A DNA stretch of 64,000 bases from Platerodrilus igneus. Taxonomy: Eukaryota; Arthropoda; Insecta; Coleoptera; Lycidae. The first letter of the stretch is position 1. Each line of letters starts with the position of its first letter. The translations under genes were made by a program, and so were the position numbers. The stretch covers positions 12,565,001 to 12,629,000 of the forward strand of contig JARFIW010001739.1 of the NCBI GenBank assembly GCA_036346225.1, given 5' to 3'. The notes beneath the pieces were generated by a model. The model was not told the origin of the DNA. It saw only the letters and a list, made by a program, of their open reading frames with translations, and ran no database searches. Shown here in pieces: positions 23,151 to 34,340 of the stretch.

Positions 23151-26100
23151 GAGAGCGTCTAAGAGAGTCTAAACCAGCAGCTGATCCAGAGCCAAAAGAT
23201 CTATCAGTTTGAAGCACTTCATTGCATGTTACATGCAGCGTGCTACGTTCAGCGACATAGTCTAAAAAAACGAAAGAAAAACGAGGAAGAAAAAGAAGAA
23301 GTTGACCGGGCTCAATCGGTAAGTGGGCGGGGCATTATACCTACAAAAAAAATTTAAGGGAGGTCTGAAATAAAAATATACTCACTCACGCACAATTTAC
23401 AAACTAAAAACCTCTAATTTAAAAAAAAACAAAATTATATACAACGAAAGTAAATAAAGAAATCTTAACGTCCAGAAATCAAGTCCTAAGGAGAGAAAAG
23501 TCGGCACTCAAACGCGCCATAGAAGAAAGGGGTTTGTTTTTAGAATTGGTTGCAAGAAAGCCAACGGTAGAAATAGAAAAAGTATTCGACTCGTCGACAA
23601 CAACCTTAGCAAGCAGATGCGCGAAAGCACGCTATTCGATATCACCTTGAAATTCTGGACATGTACAACTATGCGCTTTATTTATTATACAATTAAAATA
23701 AAGAAGAACAATAATTGGGGCGTTTCGAAATTATAATACTTTGTTTTAATTTTGTATTAATGGTAGAAGTACGATTTATATTGAATTATAATAGTAAATT
23801 TTATAACACAACACGTAATTTTTATGCGTTAATTTAGAAGAGGGAAAACGAACTGTTACAATAATGCAATAATAAAACAAAGAAATGGAACTGAAACTGT
23901 CATGCTTCTTAACTTATCTTGAACTCTTAAAGACTTATTTGCCTACAAGGTGCGCTCTGAAAACGAGCATGCCTAAAAATCATTTAAACAAAACCTGAAA
24001 ACTTATCTAAAAACAATAACTTCCCTTAAGCAAAACGTAAATCTTGAAATCTAAGAAACGAAATATCCCTTAACATTTAAACTCATTCTTTGAAATTGGG
24101 TGATAGAGGCAGTCATAAATAAGAACATACAATATTTTCAAAAGTATTTCTATTCTAGAATGGGTTTCCTGTGAGTATTGTTAGGAAACAATTTTAGGAT
24201 ATGTTCGTTAACCTGGTTCACTGTATTTTGAATGTTGTAGTTGTAGTTATAATAAATATTATAAATTCAACTGGAAAATTACAAAAATTTTATGATAAAA
24301 ACTTGCTTTCTTTTATGTGACTGGTAGGTACATTTGAAGCGTGATGTTTCTCTAATAGAAATTTTAAAGTTTTAAGCCCCGGATTTTAACTCACATTCTT
24401 AGGTTCCATGAACCAATGCTTAGTTGACATTAACACAGAGAAATCTTACAGTGTAGTTATAACATGCTTTGTCTGACTGCCTTTGTATGCAGATTAAGAT
24501 ATGACGAGATCAGTGTATTGCGGGTAACGATTGCTTTACTCACTTACGGTACTTGGGCTTGCTTAAATTATATAAATATTAACAAACTAATGAGCAAACC
24601 ATTGTTGATTGTTGAATACTTTTATTGTTAGAGTAAAGACATTAGCGTAGGTTTTGTATGATATTGTTTTATATTGATGGGTAACCGAGTGAATTGGTTT
24701 TAAAATTGTATTCAAGGTTGATCATTATCTATCAGCTGTGGTATTTTATTAGTTATTGGTGTTGGTTTGTGAATTGTTTCTAAGTGCGCCATTCTAAATA
24801 TTTATTTTGTGTCTTAAGTTTAGTAAATTCTAATAGGGGCAAGCTCTTCAAAGTCAACGTTGTAAGTAAATAGTTAAGATCTTGTCATATTTATTTTATA
24901 TAGTATATTTTTCACTGGTGTGTTATGTGGTATAAGTATATGTGAAAATGTTGTAATAAACCCCATAATTATTGTGTTTATTTTGCTGTGTTATGGGTTG
25001 AATATTATATTTTATTGTATCGGACAGACTAGTGTTTTCTCCGCATGTATACCTTGTATATATACTAATCATTCTTTTTCAGGACGAATTGGGTTGTGTT
25101 CTTTTGTTTTGTTCTTTAACTCTGCCATTTGTAACAGTGTTAAGGAAGCATTCTTCTTTTTTCCTTCCCTTCTCTGTTATCGTAATCCGGGCGAACATTC
25201 CTTTACTGGTCTACTCGCCTTACGTGTAACAATTATATTCTACAAATTTTGAAATAACGCAAACATTTTAATGTTTTTTGTTAAAATTTTATTTTTTTGG
25301 TATGTACTTATTTGAAAAAGACACATTTCTTGGCCTTTAAGTAAAAGCTGATGTTTTGATGTTGTTTTAAATCGCATTTTTAATATCACATGATGCGCAT
25401 CAGCTCTAATCACTCTAAAGTTATATCACAAAACTTCGGTGAGAGCATCCTTTATTCAATATTTTGTTGAAGTTGTACTTTCAGAAACTTAATATGGGTA
25501 GTTTATCGACTTGGTAGGATTGTGAGGCTTTCTAACATTTATTAAGCTTCTCCACTGTGTATGAGCGGTATAGTAGCTACAAGAAACTTGGCCAATTACG
25601 CCCGAGTGTTATTATGTAATCCACAAACAGCAAAGGTTATACAATTCTACATATAAGGAAACAACCCCTTAAGGTATCGCCATATTAGTGTGTATTTTAG
25701 ACTTCCTGCGGGTTAAACTTATCTGGGAGAACAAGTGAGTTCATAATCATATGCAGATAGTTTGTTGTTTAACAATTTGGTTTAATTTTCAAGCACTAAT
25801 TGTTAAGACAAATGACATTGTTTCATGTTTGAGCAGCTAGAACAGCTAGTCTCTTATCTGTGTATTTGCTGTGCGTCTCCATGACAACTAATTAGAATAT
25901 ATTTTGGTGGATAAAGAAAATTTGCTGGTATTACGGAACTGGGCAAACAAGAACACGTGTTGAATACTAATGAGATTCCCTTTTGATACGCTGGTTTTAA
26001 ATGCTTGCTGTAGGTGGTAGGTAATTTGAAAGAAAGGATTACAGCTAGTTTACTGGAAATGTTGATATTAGTTAATCCCTAATACATTTGTTGCCCGTAT

Positions 26101-27009
26101 TTAGATGTATTACAGCTTTTAACGGCACATTTTCTAAATAAAATATTCTACCAGACAGATTTAAAAGAAGTTTAGATTAAAAAAGTTTTCTGTCTGACGT
26201 ATATACGGTATTAGTTTTATGGGTTGATTTAATAAGTGTGTAACATATTTCAGTGCTGCAATAATTTTTGAGATTAATTTATTCAATATTAATCTCCCAA
26301 AGAACTTTCCGTAATATTAAGTTTGTAATGCTACTATGTTTAGAGTAGGAATTTCGAACAAAAAGAACTCCACTTGCTGACGGCGCCTGTGTAAAGTCTA
26401 TATGAATCTCTTGTATTCTAATTCTGGTCGCAAAATTTAGGTGCAAGGATAGCCAACTACCTCGAGTTACGGATTCTGCAGTGAACATGAAAAAATGGGC
26501 TGTGGTTCTTCAATTAAGCTTGTAAAAGCGATACAAAAAAAAAACTAAAAGAAGTAAGTAAAGATAATATCGGGCGCCATCATATCTAAGTGTAGTAATA
26601 AATACACCTTAAGGGAAAATGCGGAAATCCTTAAGTACACCTGGATAATGTTGCCTGTAAGAAATAATAAAAATTCAATACCGAAGAGCAGACCAAACCA
26701 CTAACGACAGCTGTAATAAAAGTTAAATTATTAAATATAAGACGAGACACTATTTGCGCCTCACAATGTCATATAAAAAAACAATCAAATATTTAAACTG
26801 TATCAAAAAGTTTCAGACATTAAAATGGAGTATTTTCTCCTGTTTCAAAATACTTCCTTTTTCTTAACCTTAGTAAAACAATTCCAAAAATCGAAGGTGA
26901 ACCACGTTTTTTATCAACCACTGAACTTACATTCTCTAGAGCAATTCATTTTACTTTACACCTATATTCTCTTATGTGGTGATCCGATAACATTTCATCA
27001 TCATGATTA
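23151..27009. other. 3.9 kb without a recognisable feature
   Basis: AT-rich unique-looking sequence. Frames here (24920-25252, 26279-26488 minus, 26825-27010) are short and not supported by any motif. A purine-rich stretch at about 23260-23340 includes GGGCGGGGCATTATA, which echoes the bases before the LTR-like sequence at 7570. Host intron or intergenic DNA is the default reading. Confidence 0.4.
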
Positions 27010-27582
27010 AATCTTCAGTTCTGGAACTAGTTAAACGCATACCCTCATTGTTTCCTATTCTGAACTAACCTACACATTTCTCTGAAATTTGCACAGTCTG
27101 CACCTATCACTATCTGTGTGCCATAGTCTGATCTAGGTGTACATCTACTTCGTTTTTCCTATCTCTGCTTGTAATAAATCCCGTACTATTCCCCTAATAT
27201 GCCTTAGAACGTATCCTCTTTTTTTTTGTTTTCCATAGATATCTTTATTCCACTACTATTTCTATAACCTATTTGTTATTAACTTGTCTGTCCATGCTAT
27301 AATCCTTATAATTCTAAAGCACAACATTCCAGAAGGCTTCTATCCCTTTCTGTCTACTTTTCCTACTGCTCCTATTTTATGGACGTACTGTGCTGTCCTC
27401 TACACATATGCTTCCAACAATTTTCTTCCTATTACTATGTTTGTTGTCTTTGAACGTAACCGCTCTTCTTTCTTGTTAGATGCAGTTTGGTCCCCTTCTA
27501 TTGTTTTACAATTATACAAGGGTGAGGTGAAAAGTTCTCGGCCTATAATGAAAGACTGCAATTTTCAGTAAAAAAAAAGATT

Positions 27583-27932
27583 TTATTTTTCGACATAATC
27601 CCCCTTAACTTCAACATACTTGGTCCAACATTTCTCCAACATCAGTATTCCTTTCACGAAGTGAGAGTCTGGAAGGCTGTGAAAATATTCATCTACGGCC
27701 CTCTCAACTTCTTCATTGGACATGAAGCGCTTCACTGGGAACAGATTGAAGTCTGAGGGCGCCAAATCAGGGGAATAGGGAATGGCCGAGCAAGTCGTAC
27801 CCCAATGCACCCTTGTGTGTAGGTGCGTTGTCTTGGTGACAGATGTTTTTTTTTCTTCTTCAAGCCAGGCCGCTTCTCGCGAATTTTGGCATCCAGCTGA
27901 TCAAAAAGGTGGAGTCATATTGGCCTGTAATT
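27583..27932 (-). pseudogene. Mariner transposase, C-terminal half
   Basis: After the Penelope element the frame resumes at ITGQY and soon shifts. The second catalytic acid lies in CHQDNAPTH (about 27820). The last open piece (27583-27810) carries YSPDLAPSDFNLFPVKR, where the Asp of PSDF is the third catalytic residue, followed by ALDEYF-type sequence (AVDEYFHSLP) and KCWTKYVEVKGDYVEK at the end. The stop is about 40 bp inside the terminal repeat. Confidence 0.85.
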
Positions 27933-27963
27933 CCTGTATGTTTGGTGTGGTTTGTTTAACATT

Positions 27964-28107
27964 CTTCTTCATCTTCTTTGGGAATTAAACCATTCATAGT
28001 TTTTAAAATGATTTTTATTTACGTTTCGATCCATGACCTAGAATCGTTGTCAAAATAATAAAAACTTCAAGTTTGACATTTTTGACATAAATTGAAGGTA
28101 ACTTTGA
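27964..28107 (-). repeat. Penelope terminal inverted repeat, 3' side
   Basis: This 144-bp block is about 85-90 percent identical by eye to the reverse complement of 29942-30084. Read on the minus strand it includes GATTCTAGGTCATGGATC followed by GAAACGTAAATA, a layout like the stem II and GAAA core of the hammerhead ribozymes known from Penelope-like elements. The expected CUGANGA core is degraded (TTGACAA). Confidence 0.7.
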
Positions 28108-28466
28108 TTTATTGATGTTCGAAATATTAGGTTTGAGTACACTAAGCAAAATTTATTAAAGTTTTAAAGAATGATTGCCTTCAATTGGTGTTGCGGCCTG
28201 GGACCGACTTTTTTTTAGGTAGCCAATACGCTTAACGTGAAATCAGCTAATTAATTTTTATTGGTGAATTTTATATAAATTCGATAACTTGGGGACTGGA
28301 AAACATTTTTTAACATGTTTCTATTTATACAATTGAGAGGATGGTTATTAAATAAGTGTGCGATTGCGTTACTGTAAGGCTTAAGAAGTCGTTTTTTTAA
28401 AATTTATTTTGTAGAGGAAAAATCATTGTGATTTAGGCTACCTCTTTGGTAGATTTTAACATGGTT

Positions 28467-28706
28467 CTGAGGCGACCCTATGGCGGGTCTACACTTGTCA
28501 GATACCAATGTTGTTCTCTGAAGATTATATATAGTCCTGAGGCGACCCTAAGACGGGTTTACACTTGTCAGATACCAATATTGTGCAATGAAGATTGTAT
28601 ATGGACCTGAGGCGACACTATGGCGGGTTTACACTTGTCAACGGAAATTGTATATGGTTTTGAGGTAACCCTATGGCGGGTTTATACTTGTCAGATACCA
28701 ATGCTG
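28467..28706 (+). repeat. Four tandem repeats of 70 bp in the Penelope 3' UTR
   Basis: Units start at 28467, 28537, 28607 and 28660; the third is shortened to 53 bp and the fourth is partial. Each begins CTGAGGCGACCCTA and contains GGCGGGTTTACACTTGTCAG. They lie between the endonuclease stop and the terminal repeat. Confidence 0.85.
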
Positions 28707-28832
28707 TTTTACATGGGTTGTGAACATGCTTATTGTTATGTAATTAGTTATTGTATGTGTAAATAAAAATCATGTATGTAGGCTGTATTTCATGTTAATA
28801 TCGCAAGGAGAACCCAGGAAAAACTTGCAATG

Positions 28833-29940
28833 CTACCTAGATATTGTGGGCATTTGATTTTCATTTGTTATTTCTTTTGTTATTTCTTTTAGTAATGGAA
28901 TCCATTGTTTACTGAAAGCCACGGATTCGTTTGCAACGCAGTTATTTTTATGTAGGGTTATATAAGCAGCTTCTTTGATTTTGCGTTTTTGGTGGTTTTC
29001 TTCTTTGTCGATAATTTTTGCGTCCTCCCATTTTATTTTATGACTGGAGTCCCATGCATGTTGGCAAATCATGGATTTTTCAAATTTTCTATTTTTTATA
29101 TATGATTTGTGTTCTTTTAATCGAACTTCAAATGGTCTGAAACTTTTCCCTATATAAAACTTGTTACATTCGCACGCTATTTTGTAGATACAGTTTTTGA
29201 ACTTTGTATTGCGTTTTTGGGTTTTGTTTTTGTTAATTGTGCTCTTAGTGTATTGTTGGTTCTAAATACTGTTTTAATTCTCAATTTGTTTCCTATTCTT
29301 TGGATTTTTTTCGGAGAATCCTTTTATGTATGGTATTGAGAGCATTTTTTGGTGCGTATCGTTGTTTTTGTTTTCTTTTTCTTTATTTTTAGGGTTTTTA
29401 TTAATTTTTTTCTCTATGATTCTTTTAGGATATTTGTTTTCTATTAGTGTACATCTGAGTACGTATTTCTCTTTCTTTAAAGTTTCTTCGTTTGATGATA
29501 TTAATTTTGCTCTATCATACACGGTTTTGATAATTCCTCGTTTAACACAGTGTGGGTGGTTTGAATCGAAGTTTAAGTATCTGTTTGTGTGCGTTGGTTT
29601 TCTGTATACCGATTTATTAATTGTTGTGTCGTTTTTGCTAACTAGAATATCTAAAAACAAAAGTTTTCCATGTTGTTCTAATTCATATGTGAATTTAACA
29701 GTTGGTTCTATTTCGTTAATTGACTGTACAAAGTTTTTAATTAGTTCTGTATTATAAGGCTAAATAGCACAGACATCATCTACGTTATCTCCACCAGATT
29801 AGTGGTTTCAATTCCTGTGTGAATATTAGATCTTTTTCGAATTCTTCCATGAATATATTACTAAGGATTGGCAATAGTGGACTTCCCATTGCCGTTCCGA
29901 AGCCTAGTATACTCAAACCAAATATTTCAATCATCAATAA
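28833..29940 (-). pseudogene. Penelope-like RT and GIY-YIG endonuclease
   Basis: From high to low coordinates, the minus strand reads GFGTAMGSPLLPILSNIFME (about 29900), an RT motif, followed by a damaged catalytic Y-x-D-D region near 29780. LLFLDILVSKND and KSVYRKPTHTNRYLNFDSNH come next, the strongly conserved Penelope segment. RGIIKTVYDRAKLI continues it. After 29240 the GIY-YIG domain appears: NCIYKIACECNKFYIGKSF (the Y-I-G is in FYIG), then RPFEVRLKEHKSYI. The last open piece (28833-29072) has MICQHAWDSSHKIKWEDAKI and KIKEAAYI. GIY-YIG nicks target DNA to prime reverse transcription. Frames change at least three times. Confidence 0.85.
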
Positions 29941-29941
29941 A

Positions 29942-30084
29942 TCAGTCACCTTTAATTTATGTCATAAAAGTCAAACTTAAAGTTTTTATTATATTGACAA
30001 CGATCCTAGGTCATAGATCGAAACGTAAATAAAGATGATTTTAAAAACTAACAGTGGTATAATTCCCAAAGAAGATTATGAAGA
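29942..30084 (+). repeat. Penelope terminal inverted repeat, 5' side
   Basis: This is the partner of 27964-28107. The plus strand shows TTGACAACGATCCTAGGTC continuing to GATCGAAACGTAAATAAAG (29994-30030). The closing GATC/GATC arms are retained although the loop bases differ from the other copy. Confidence 0.7.
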
Positions 30085-30097
30085 ATGGCCTGTAATT

Positions 30098-30747
30098 GTT
30101 CTGCCTTTTTCAAGGTAATCTATTAACAGGATCCCTTTCACATCCCAGAACACGCTGGCCATCACCTTTCCGGCAGAAGGCGATCGACTTCGCTTTCTTT
30201 GGCGCTGAACAACCGGATTCCACCCACTGCCTCGACTGCTGTTTCTTTTCTGGCGTATAATGGTGGACCCATGTCTCATCCATAGTGACAAATCGCCGCA
30301 CAAAATCGCTCGGATCCTTATTAAACCGGGCCAAACACTGCTGCGAAACTAGTTTTCGCATTTGCTTTTGATCGGCATTTAGCAAATGGGGTACCCATCT
30401 TGCGCAGAGCTTTCGCATCCGTATCTCTTTGTGTAAGATGTTGCGTACACTTTCGCCCGATATCCCTACAGCTTCAGCTATCTACTGCACTTTCACTCGC
30501 CTGTCGTCCAACACGCTATCATGCATTTTTTAGATCGTTTCCGGTGTGGTTGCGGCTTTTGGTCGTCCTTCACGTGGGTCATCTTCGAGAGACGTGCGAC
30601 CACATTTAAATTCAGCTGCCCACTTTTCAACGGTTGACAGGGAAGACGTAGAGTCTCCGTAAACTTTTGTCAACTTCGGATGAATTTCCTGTGGGGTTAA
30701 TCCAAAACGAAGAATTTTATGACCGCACGATATTCAAGTTTATCCAT
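30098..30747 (-). pseudogene. Mariner transposase, N-terminal half
   Basis: The protein starts MDKLEYRAVIKF at 30747 and loses frame within the first 20 residues. Helix-turn-helix segments follow (STVEKWAAEFK, RVKVQ-IAEAVGISGESV). Then MRKLCARWVPHLLNADQK opens a 102-codon frame containing LARFNKDPSDFVRRFVTMDETWVHH, where the Asp of MDETW is the first catalytic acid. VFWDVKGILLIDYLEKGRTITG follows, up to the Penelope insertion at 30085. The DNA-binding domain would recognise the terminal repeats. This is a mauritiana-like DD34D type by motif style. Confidence 0.85.
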
Positions 30748-30954
30748 CTTAAGGAAACACGCATAAGACGTCTGCTTGAAAAAATTCGTGTAAACAAACT
30801 ACTTGAAACAGCAAGTTGAAACTTGTCATACGAACTAATGATATGTGCACGCAGGCGGGAAGCACAAATTTTTCCTGATTGGAACGCCATCTCTGTGTCA
30901 GGCCAAGATCTTTTCATCCTTACCCTCGTATATCCCATTTTATCGATATGCAGT

Positions 30955-31214
30955 GGTATGTGAGGGGGGAGAGGGGCGTAGCGTATTCGAATCCCGACAC
31001 TGTCCGCTTGAAAAATGTTAGGCAAGCATTTTCGACAAAAATACACCCTCGTTCGGATGAGAGGTAAAATGGTGGTCCCGTGTGTGAGTGTTGTCACGCA
31101 TGTTAAAGAAGGGTTCGCAAAAATTCCAAATTTTCAAGGTAAAAAAACGCTTCCTGGCCAATGTAGTACCTTCGGGTGGAGCATTGGAAAATCACATGTA
31201 AGGTATGTAAAGGG
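30955..31214 (+). mobile_element. tRNA-derived SINE, copy B, internally deleted
   Basis: The body 30968-31201 lies between GGTATGTGAGGGG (30955-30967) and GGTATGTAAAGGG (31202-31214), near-identical 13-bp repeats. The tRNA head is damaged: the region between the A-box and B-box is lost, leaving TTCGAATCCC at about 30985. The body matches copies A and C, and the 3' end carries the intact 30-nt hairpin (31158-31187) and CACATGTAA. Confidence 0.85.
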
Positions 31215-31523
31215 GGCGGCTCCGTGGCGTAGTTGGTATGCGTGTGACTACTACGCCTAAAGTCACGGGTTCGAATCCTGACACGATCCGCTTGTAAAAT
31301 GATAGGCGAGCATTTTTCACAAAAATATACTCTCGTTCGGATGAGAGATAAAATGTAGGTCACGTGTGTGAGTGTTGTCACGCATGTTAAAGACCCCTAC
31401 CTTGCTTGGAACGGCAAGGGTTCAGCAAAATTCAAAATTTTTAAGGTAAGAAAAATTCGCTTCCTGGTCAATGTAGTACCTGCGGGTGGAACATAGGAAA
31501 ATCACATGTAGGTATGTGAAGGG
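31202..31523 (+). mobile_element. tRNA-derived SINE, copy A
   Basis: The body 31215-31510 is flanked by GGTATGTAAAGGG and GGTATGTGAAGGG (31511-31523), 13-bp repeats with one mismatch. The head is tRNA-like: pol III A-box TGGCGTAGTTGG at 31225-31236 and B-box GGTTCGAATCC at 31268-31278, both matching consensus. A conserved body follows (CTCTCGTTCGGATGAGAG, GTGTGTGAGTGTTGTCACGC). The 3' hairpin (31468-31497) is present but mutated in loop and stem. It directly abuts copy B, sharing the middle 13-bp repeat. Confidence 0.9.
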
Positions 31524-32100
31524 AGATCAGCAGCCGGTGGTTGCCAAGTTTCCCCAGCACATGAACATGTGTCGAATTAATAGTTTTTCCAATATATCCT
31601 TTCGCACAATCAGCATTAGTTGAAAATGTTTCAAAACCAACACCTGTAGTTGTTTATAATAATAATCAGATTTAAGTGCACTTATTTTTCGTCATTACCG
31701 TCTTGAAACTGGTTGGATACGTACCTCCATTAATTTATATTCTGAGCTAGCCTACACAGTTCCTGAAATTCCCACAACAGCTTATATACAGCTAGGTTCC
31801 CCTCTTATTGTTTTATAATTGTATGCCCTATTTCACCTAAATTAATTGGTATATGAAAGGGGTTAAAAGATTCCCCAACACTTAGACATTTGCCGAATTA
31901 ATAGTTTTCCAGTAAATCCTTTCGCATGATTAACATTATTTGAGAATATTGCACAACTAATACCTATAGTTGCTTATAATAATCATCATGTTTAAGTATA
32001 GTTTTTTTTGTCATGAGTTTTTCCATCTTGGAACTGGTTGGCCGCGTATCTCCATTGATTGCTAATCTGAGCTAGCCTACGCATTTCCCTAAAATTCCCA
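31524..32100 (-). repeat. Tandem 3' UTR units of LINE-C3
   Basis: Two diverged direct units of about 320 bp (about 31524-31846 and 31847-32100) share CCGAATTAATAGTTTT-like, TAGTTG-TTATAATAAT and TGAGCTAGCCTAC segments. The start of the second unit (GGTATATGAAAGGGG, 31847) corresponds to the 13-bp SINE target in the first unit and carries no SINE. Confidence 0.7.
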
Positions 32101-32420
32101 CAGCCTACATCTTTCACTATCCGTGTGCAATAGTCTAACCTAGTTCTACCTTTTTCTTGTTCACTTATTCGACTGTTCAGGCTTCACAGCCGTACATTGC
32201 TGTGCTCCACACTAATGTTTTAAGCAATCCTTTCCTTATTTCTATGTTTGTTATCTTTGAACACGGCATTTGCTTTTTCTTGTTAAATGTAGCACGCTTT
32301 TTGCTAATCTTTGTTTTTATATCTTTTGCGCTTTTCCCATCTTATGTTATTTGGCTTCCTAGGTAGCAGAAATCCTTAATTTCTTGTAACCTCTCGTTAC
32401 CTATTTTGTTACGTAAATCA

Positions 32421-32624
32421 TACAATCGACAGAAATAGGTACCGGGTTTAGTGAAAAAGTAGGGGTGGGTCGTAGGAGACGTGCGACAGCCTCCGGTGCG
32501 ACTGTAAGAAAAGTCGTATTGTGGTAAATATCTGAAATAAAATAAATAGTAAAACCACCTAATAATCATGTACGATATTACTCCTACTAGAGTAAAGTAA
32601 TAAATAAAATATTAACCCAAGTTA

Positions 32625-32628
<4 letters not shown>
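32421..32628. other. Spacer between LINE-C3 and the first (TA)n array
   Basis: Homology to LINE-C ends at about 32420. No feature is recognised up to the dinucleotide array. Confidence 0.4.

Positions 32629-32668
<40 letters not shown>
32629..32668. repeat. (TA)20 microsatellite, array 1
   Basis: Perfect TA dinucleotides. It bounds the left side of repeat unit U1. Confidence 0.95.
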
Positions 32669-32673
<5 letters not shown>

Positions 32674-34340
32674 GTCTAAGGGAGCTACTAGGAGTTATAA
32701 GGGTTGTTTAGTACAAGATAGTATATGCCAAACAAAAATAATCCACATAATCGATCACATATACTTAAAATGTATGTTTGCCGTATTTTATGTACACTAA
32801 AATACCATTCAAATATAGTAGTTGAAATTCAGTGCCAAAAGGAAATTTTAAAATGACTAAGTGGCGTAGTAAGATGTGAAATGCTCAAGGGTTTATACCG
32901 AGTTGAATTTTAAAAGCCTTTGAAAGTACATTTGCCGTCCAAAAGCCGGATGCGTCTGTGAATGTTCACTATCAACATGCATCCAGGGTCAAGGGTAAAT
33001 TATTTTGGTTTCATTTTCTATAGAATCAACTTTTGGACAATATTTGTAAACCCAAAATTATTAGTTAAAACATCGTAAAATGTGATTGGTTGAATGTAAA
33101 GATTTAGGACATATATTAGAATTTAATGTGATTATGAAACTGTATAAAAGACATGAACTATGGTATGTGCGACACGGACTTAACTATTTGTGATGAATTT
33201 TAAGATGTAGTAGGCTAGTAGAGAATTAACATGGTGGCCTTAGAGAGTAAACAAAGCAGATTATTTTCGAACCAATTTTGTAAAAGACGTGTTTTCAGAG
33301 CTGTGCTAATTTGTATTCAGATAATTTGAAAAAGAAAATAAAAGTAATTGTTTTAAAATGAGTTTAATTGAAAAGTGGTAAAAATTACAAACATAGGAAT
33401 TATAAAGGGAATAGTAGTGATTGTGCGACGATTAGAAATTGGATTTGGAGAGTGGTCTTAAAGGTAGAAGGTCATCGAAAGTGGTTATACAGATTAGAAG
33501 TTGGATATTGGAGTGTGGTTCAAAGTTAGAAGGTCATCGAGAGTGGTTATACAGATTAGAAGTTTGGATATTGGAGTGTGGTTCAAAGTTAGAAGGTTAT
33601 CGAGAGTGATTATATAGATTAAAAGTTGGATATTGGATTGTGGTTTAAGGTTAGAAGGAGCATCGAACAGAAAGATAAAGAAACGAGTAGATTGGAGATT
33701 GGATACGGAGAAGCGGACGGTTTTATAGAGGAAACAAGAATTCGAAGTGGATATTAGCACAGGGGAAGTTGTAACACGGTATTTTCTAAATTTAAAATTT
33801 GGGTTAATCATTTCAGATATTGGGGAACAGTTAAAATTCGAGGACACCTGGAAGCTGCACGGAAACTCAAGAGCATCATTGTGAAGACGTATACGGTGAT
33901 TAGGATTTTGTGCCAGGATTCAGCGAGGCATCAACGGAGTATAGACCAGGTGAGTGTTTAAAATCATATTCTTTAATACGTCAAAAATTAGTCATGCAAA
34001 TTTTGGTTGTAATTTAATTTGGCACATAGTAACTTTGATCTAATTAGAAATTTTGGCATATACAAAAGTAGAGTAGCAATTTTAGTAGTAAAACAAAAGA
34101 TTGCACTTTGGTTAGACGTAGCACATCTACTTATAACGGAATCCACTATAAGTAGTTTGAATACCCTGAGATTAAGAGTTTTATAGAGTCGAGGCATTGC
34201 AATAAATATTTAATAAAGAACCAACCAAACGGTGCAAGTACGGGAGTGCATTAGGTGTGCACATTTTAAAGTTTATAAAAATAAAAAGGAAGACTATAGG
34301 TGAAACCCAAAGTAAAGTAAAGTAAAAAAAGCAGGGGTAG

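Larger units (their letters stand above)
27933..30085 (-). mobile_element. Penelope-like element in the mariner, 12-bp target duplication
   Basis: TGGCCTGTAATT occurs at 27921-27932 and 30086-30097 and is part of the transposase codons on both sides, so it is the target duplication. Between them lie about 2.15 kb: terminal inverted repeats of about 144 bp, an RT remnant, a GIY-YIG endonuclease and a block of 70-bp tandem repeats. RT followed by GIY-YIG is the defining arrangement of the canonical Penelope-like elements. The copy is 5'-truncated in the RT and broken by shifts. Confidence 0.85.
27517..30928 (-). mobile_element. Mariner (DD34D-like) transposon, split by a Penelope-like element
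   Basis: The two ends are inverted repeats of about 30 bp with a few mismatches. The left end reads CAAGGGTGAGGTGAAAAGTT on the plus strand (from 27517). The right end, on the minus strand from 30928, begins CGAGGGTAAGGATGAAAAG. TA dinucleotides abut both ends (27515-27516 and 30929-30930), as mariners require. The transposase runs from ATG at 30747 down to about 27583, interrupted at 27933-30085. The flanks are adjacent in LINE-C2, confirming a clean insertion. Confidence 0.85.
27010..32420 (-). mobile_element. RTE-like LINE-C, copy C3, with nested mariner, Penelope and SINEs
   Basis: The minus-strand LINE-C sequence matches 61870-62900. The matching blocks are: its 3' end (27010-27130, starting CATCATCATGATT on the plus strand), a decayed C-terminal module (27240-27516), the continuation at 30929-30954 and 31524-31600, repeated 3' UTR units (31690-32100), and the RT C-terminus (32100-32420) with FCYLGSQIT. 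Removing the mariner (27517-30928) and the two SINEs makes the remaining blocks collinear with 62310-62400 of copy C2. That shows the insertions happened inside an existing LINE copy. Confidence 0.8.

Noticed and set aside
24920..25252. 110-codon hydrophobic frame that could be a membrane protein
   Set aside because: T-rich DNA gives Phe/Ile/Leu/Cys-rich frames by chance; an overlapping frame at 25032 is equally open, and no start or splice context is seen.
26279..26488. 69-codon minus-strand frame as a host exon
   Set aside because: No recognisable domain and no convincing splice sites; length within chance expectation.
29326..29757. 143-codon plus-strand hydrophobic frame
   Set aside because: Antisense shadow of the Penelope RT, which has clear motifs on the minus strand.
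31218..31290. Candidate functional tRNA gene (good A- and B-boxes)
   Set aside because: It is continuous with the SINE body, occurs in three copies bounded by 13-bp duplications, and the cloverleaf stems do not close properly.
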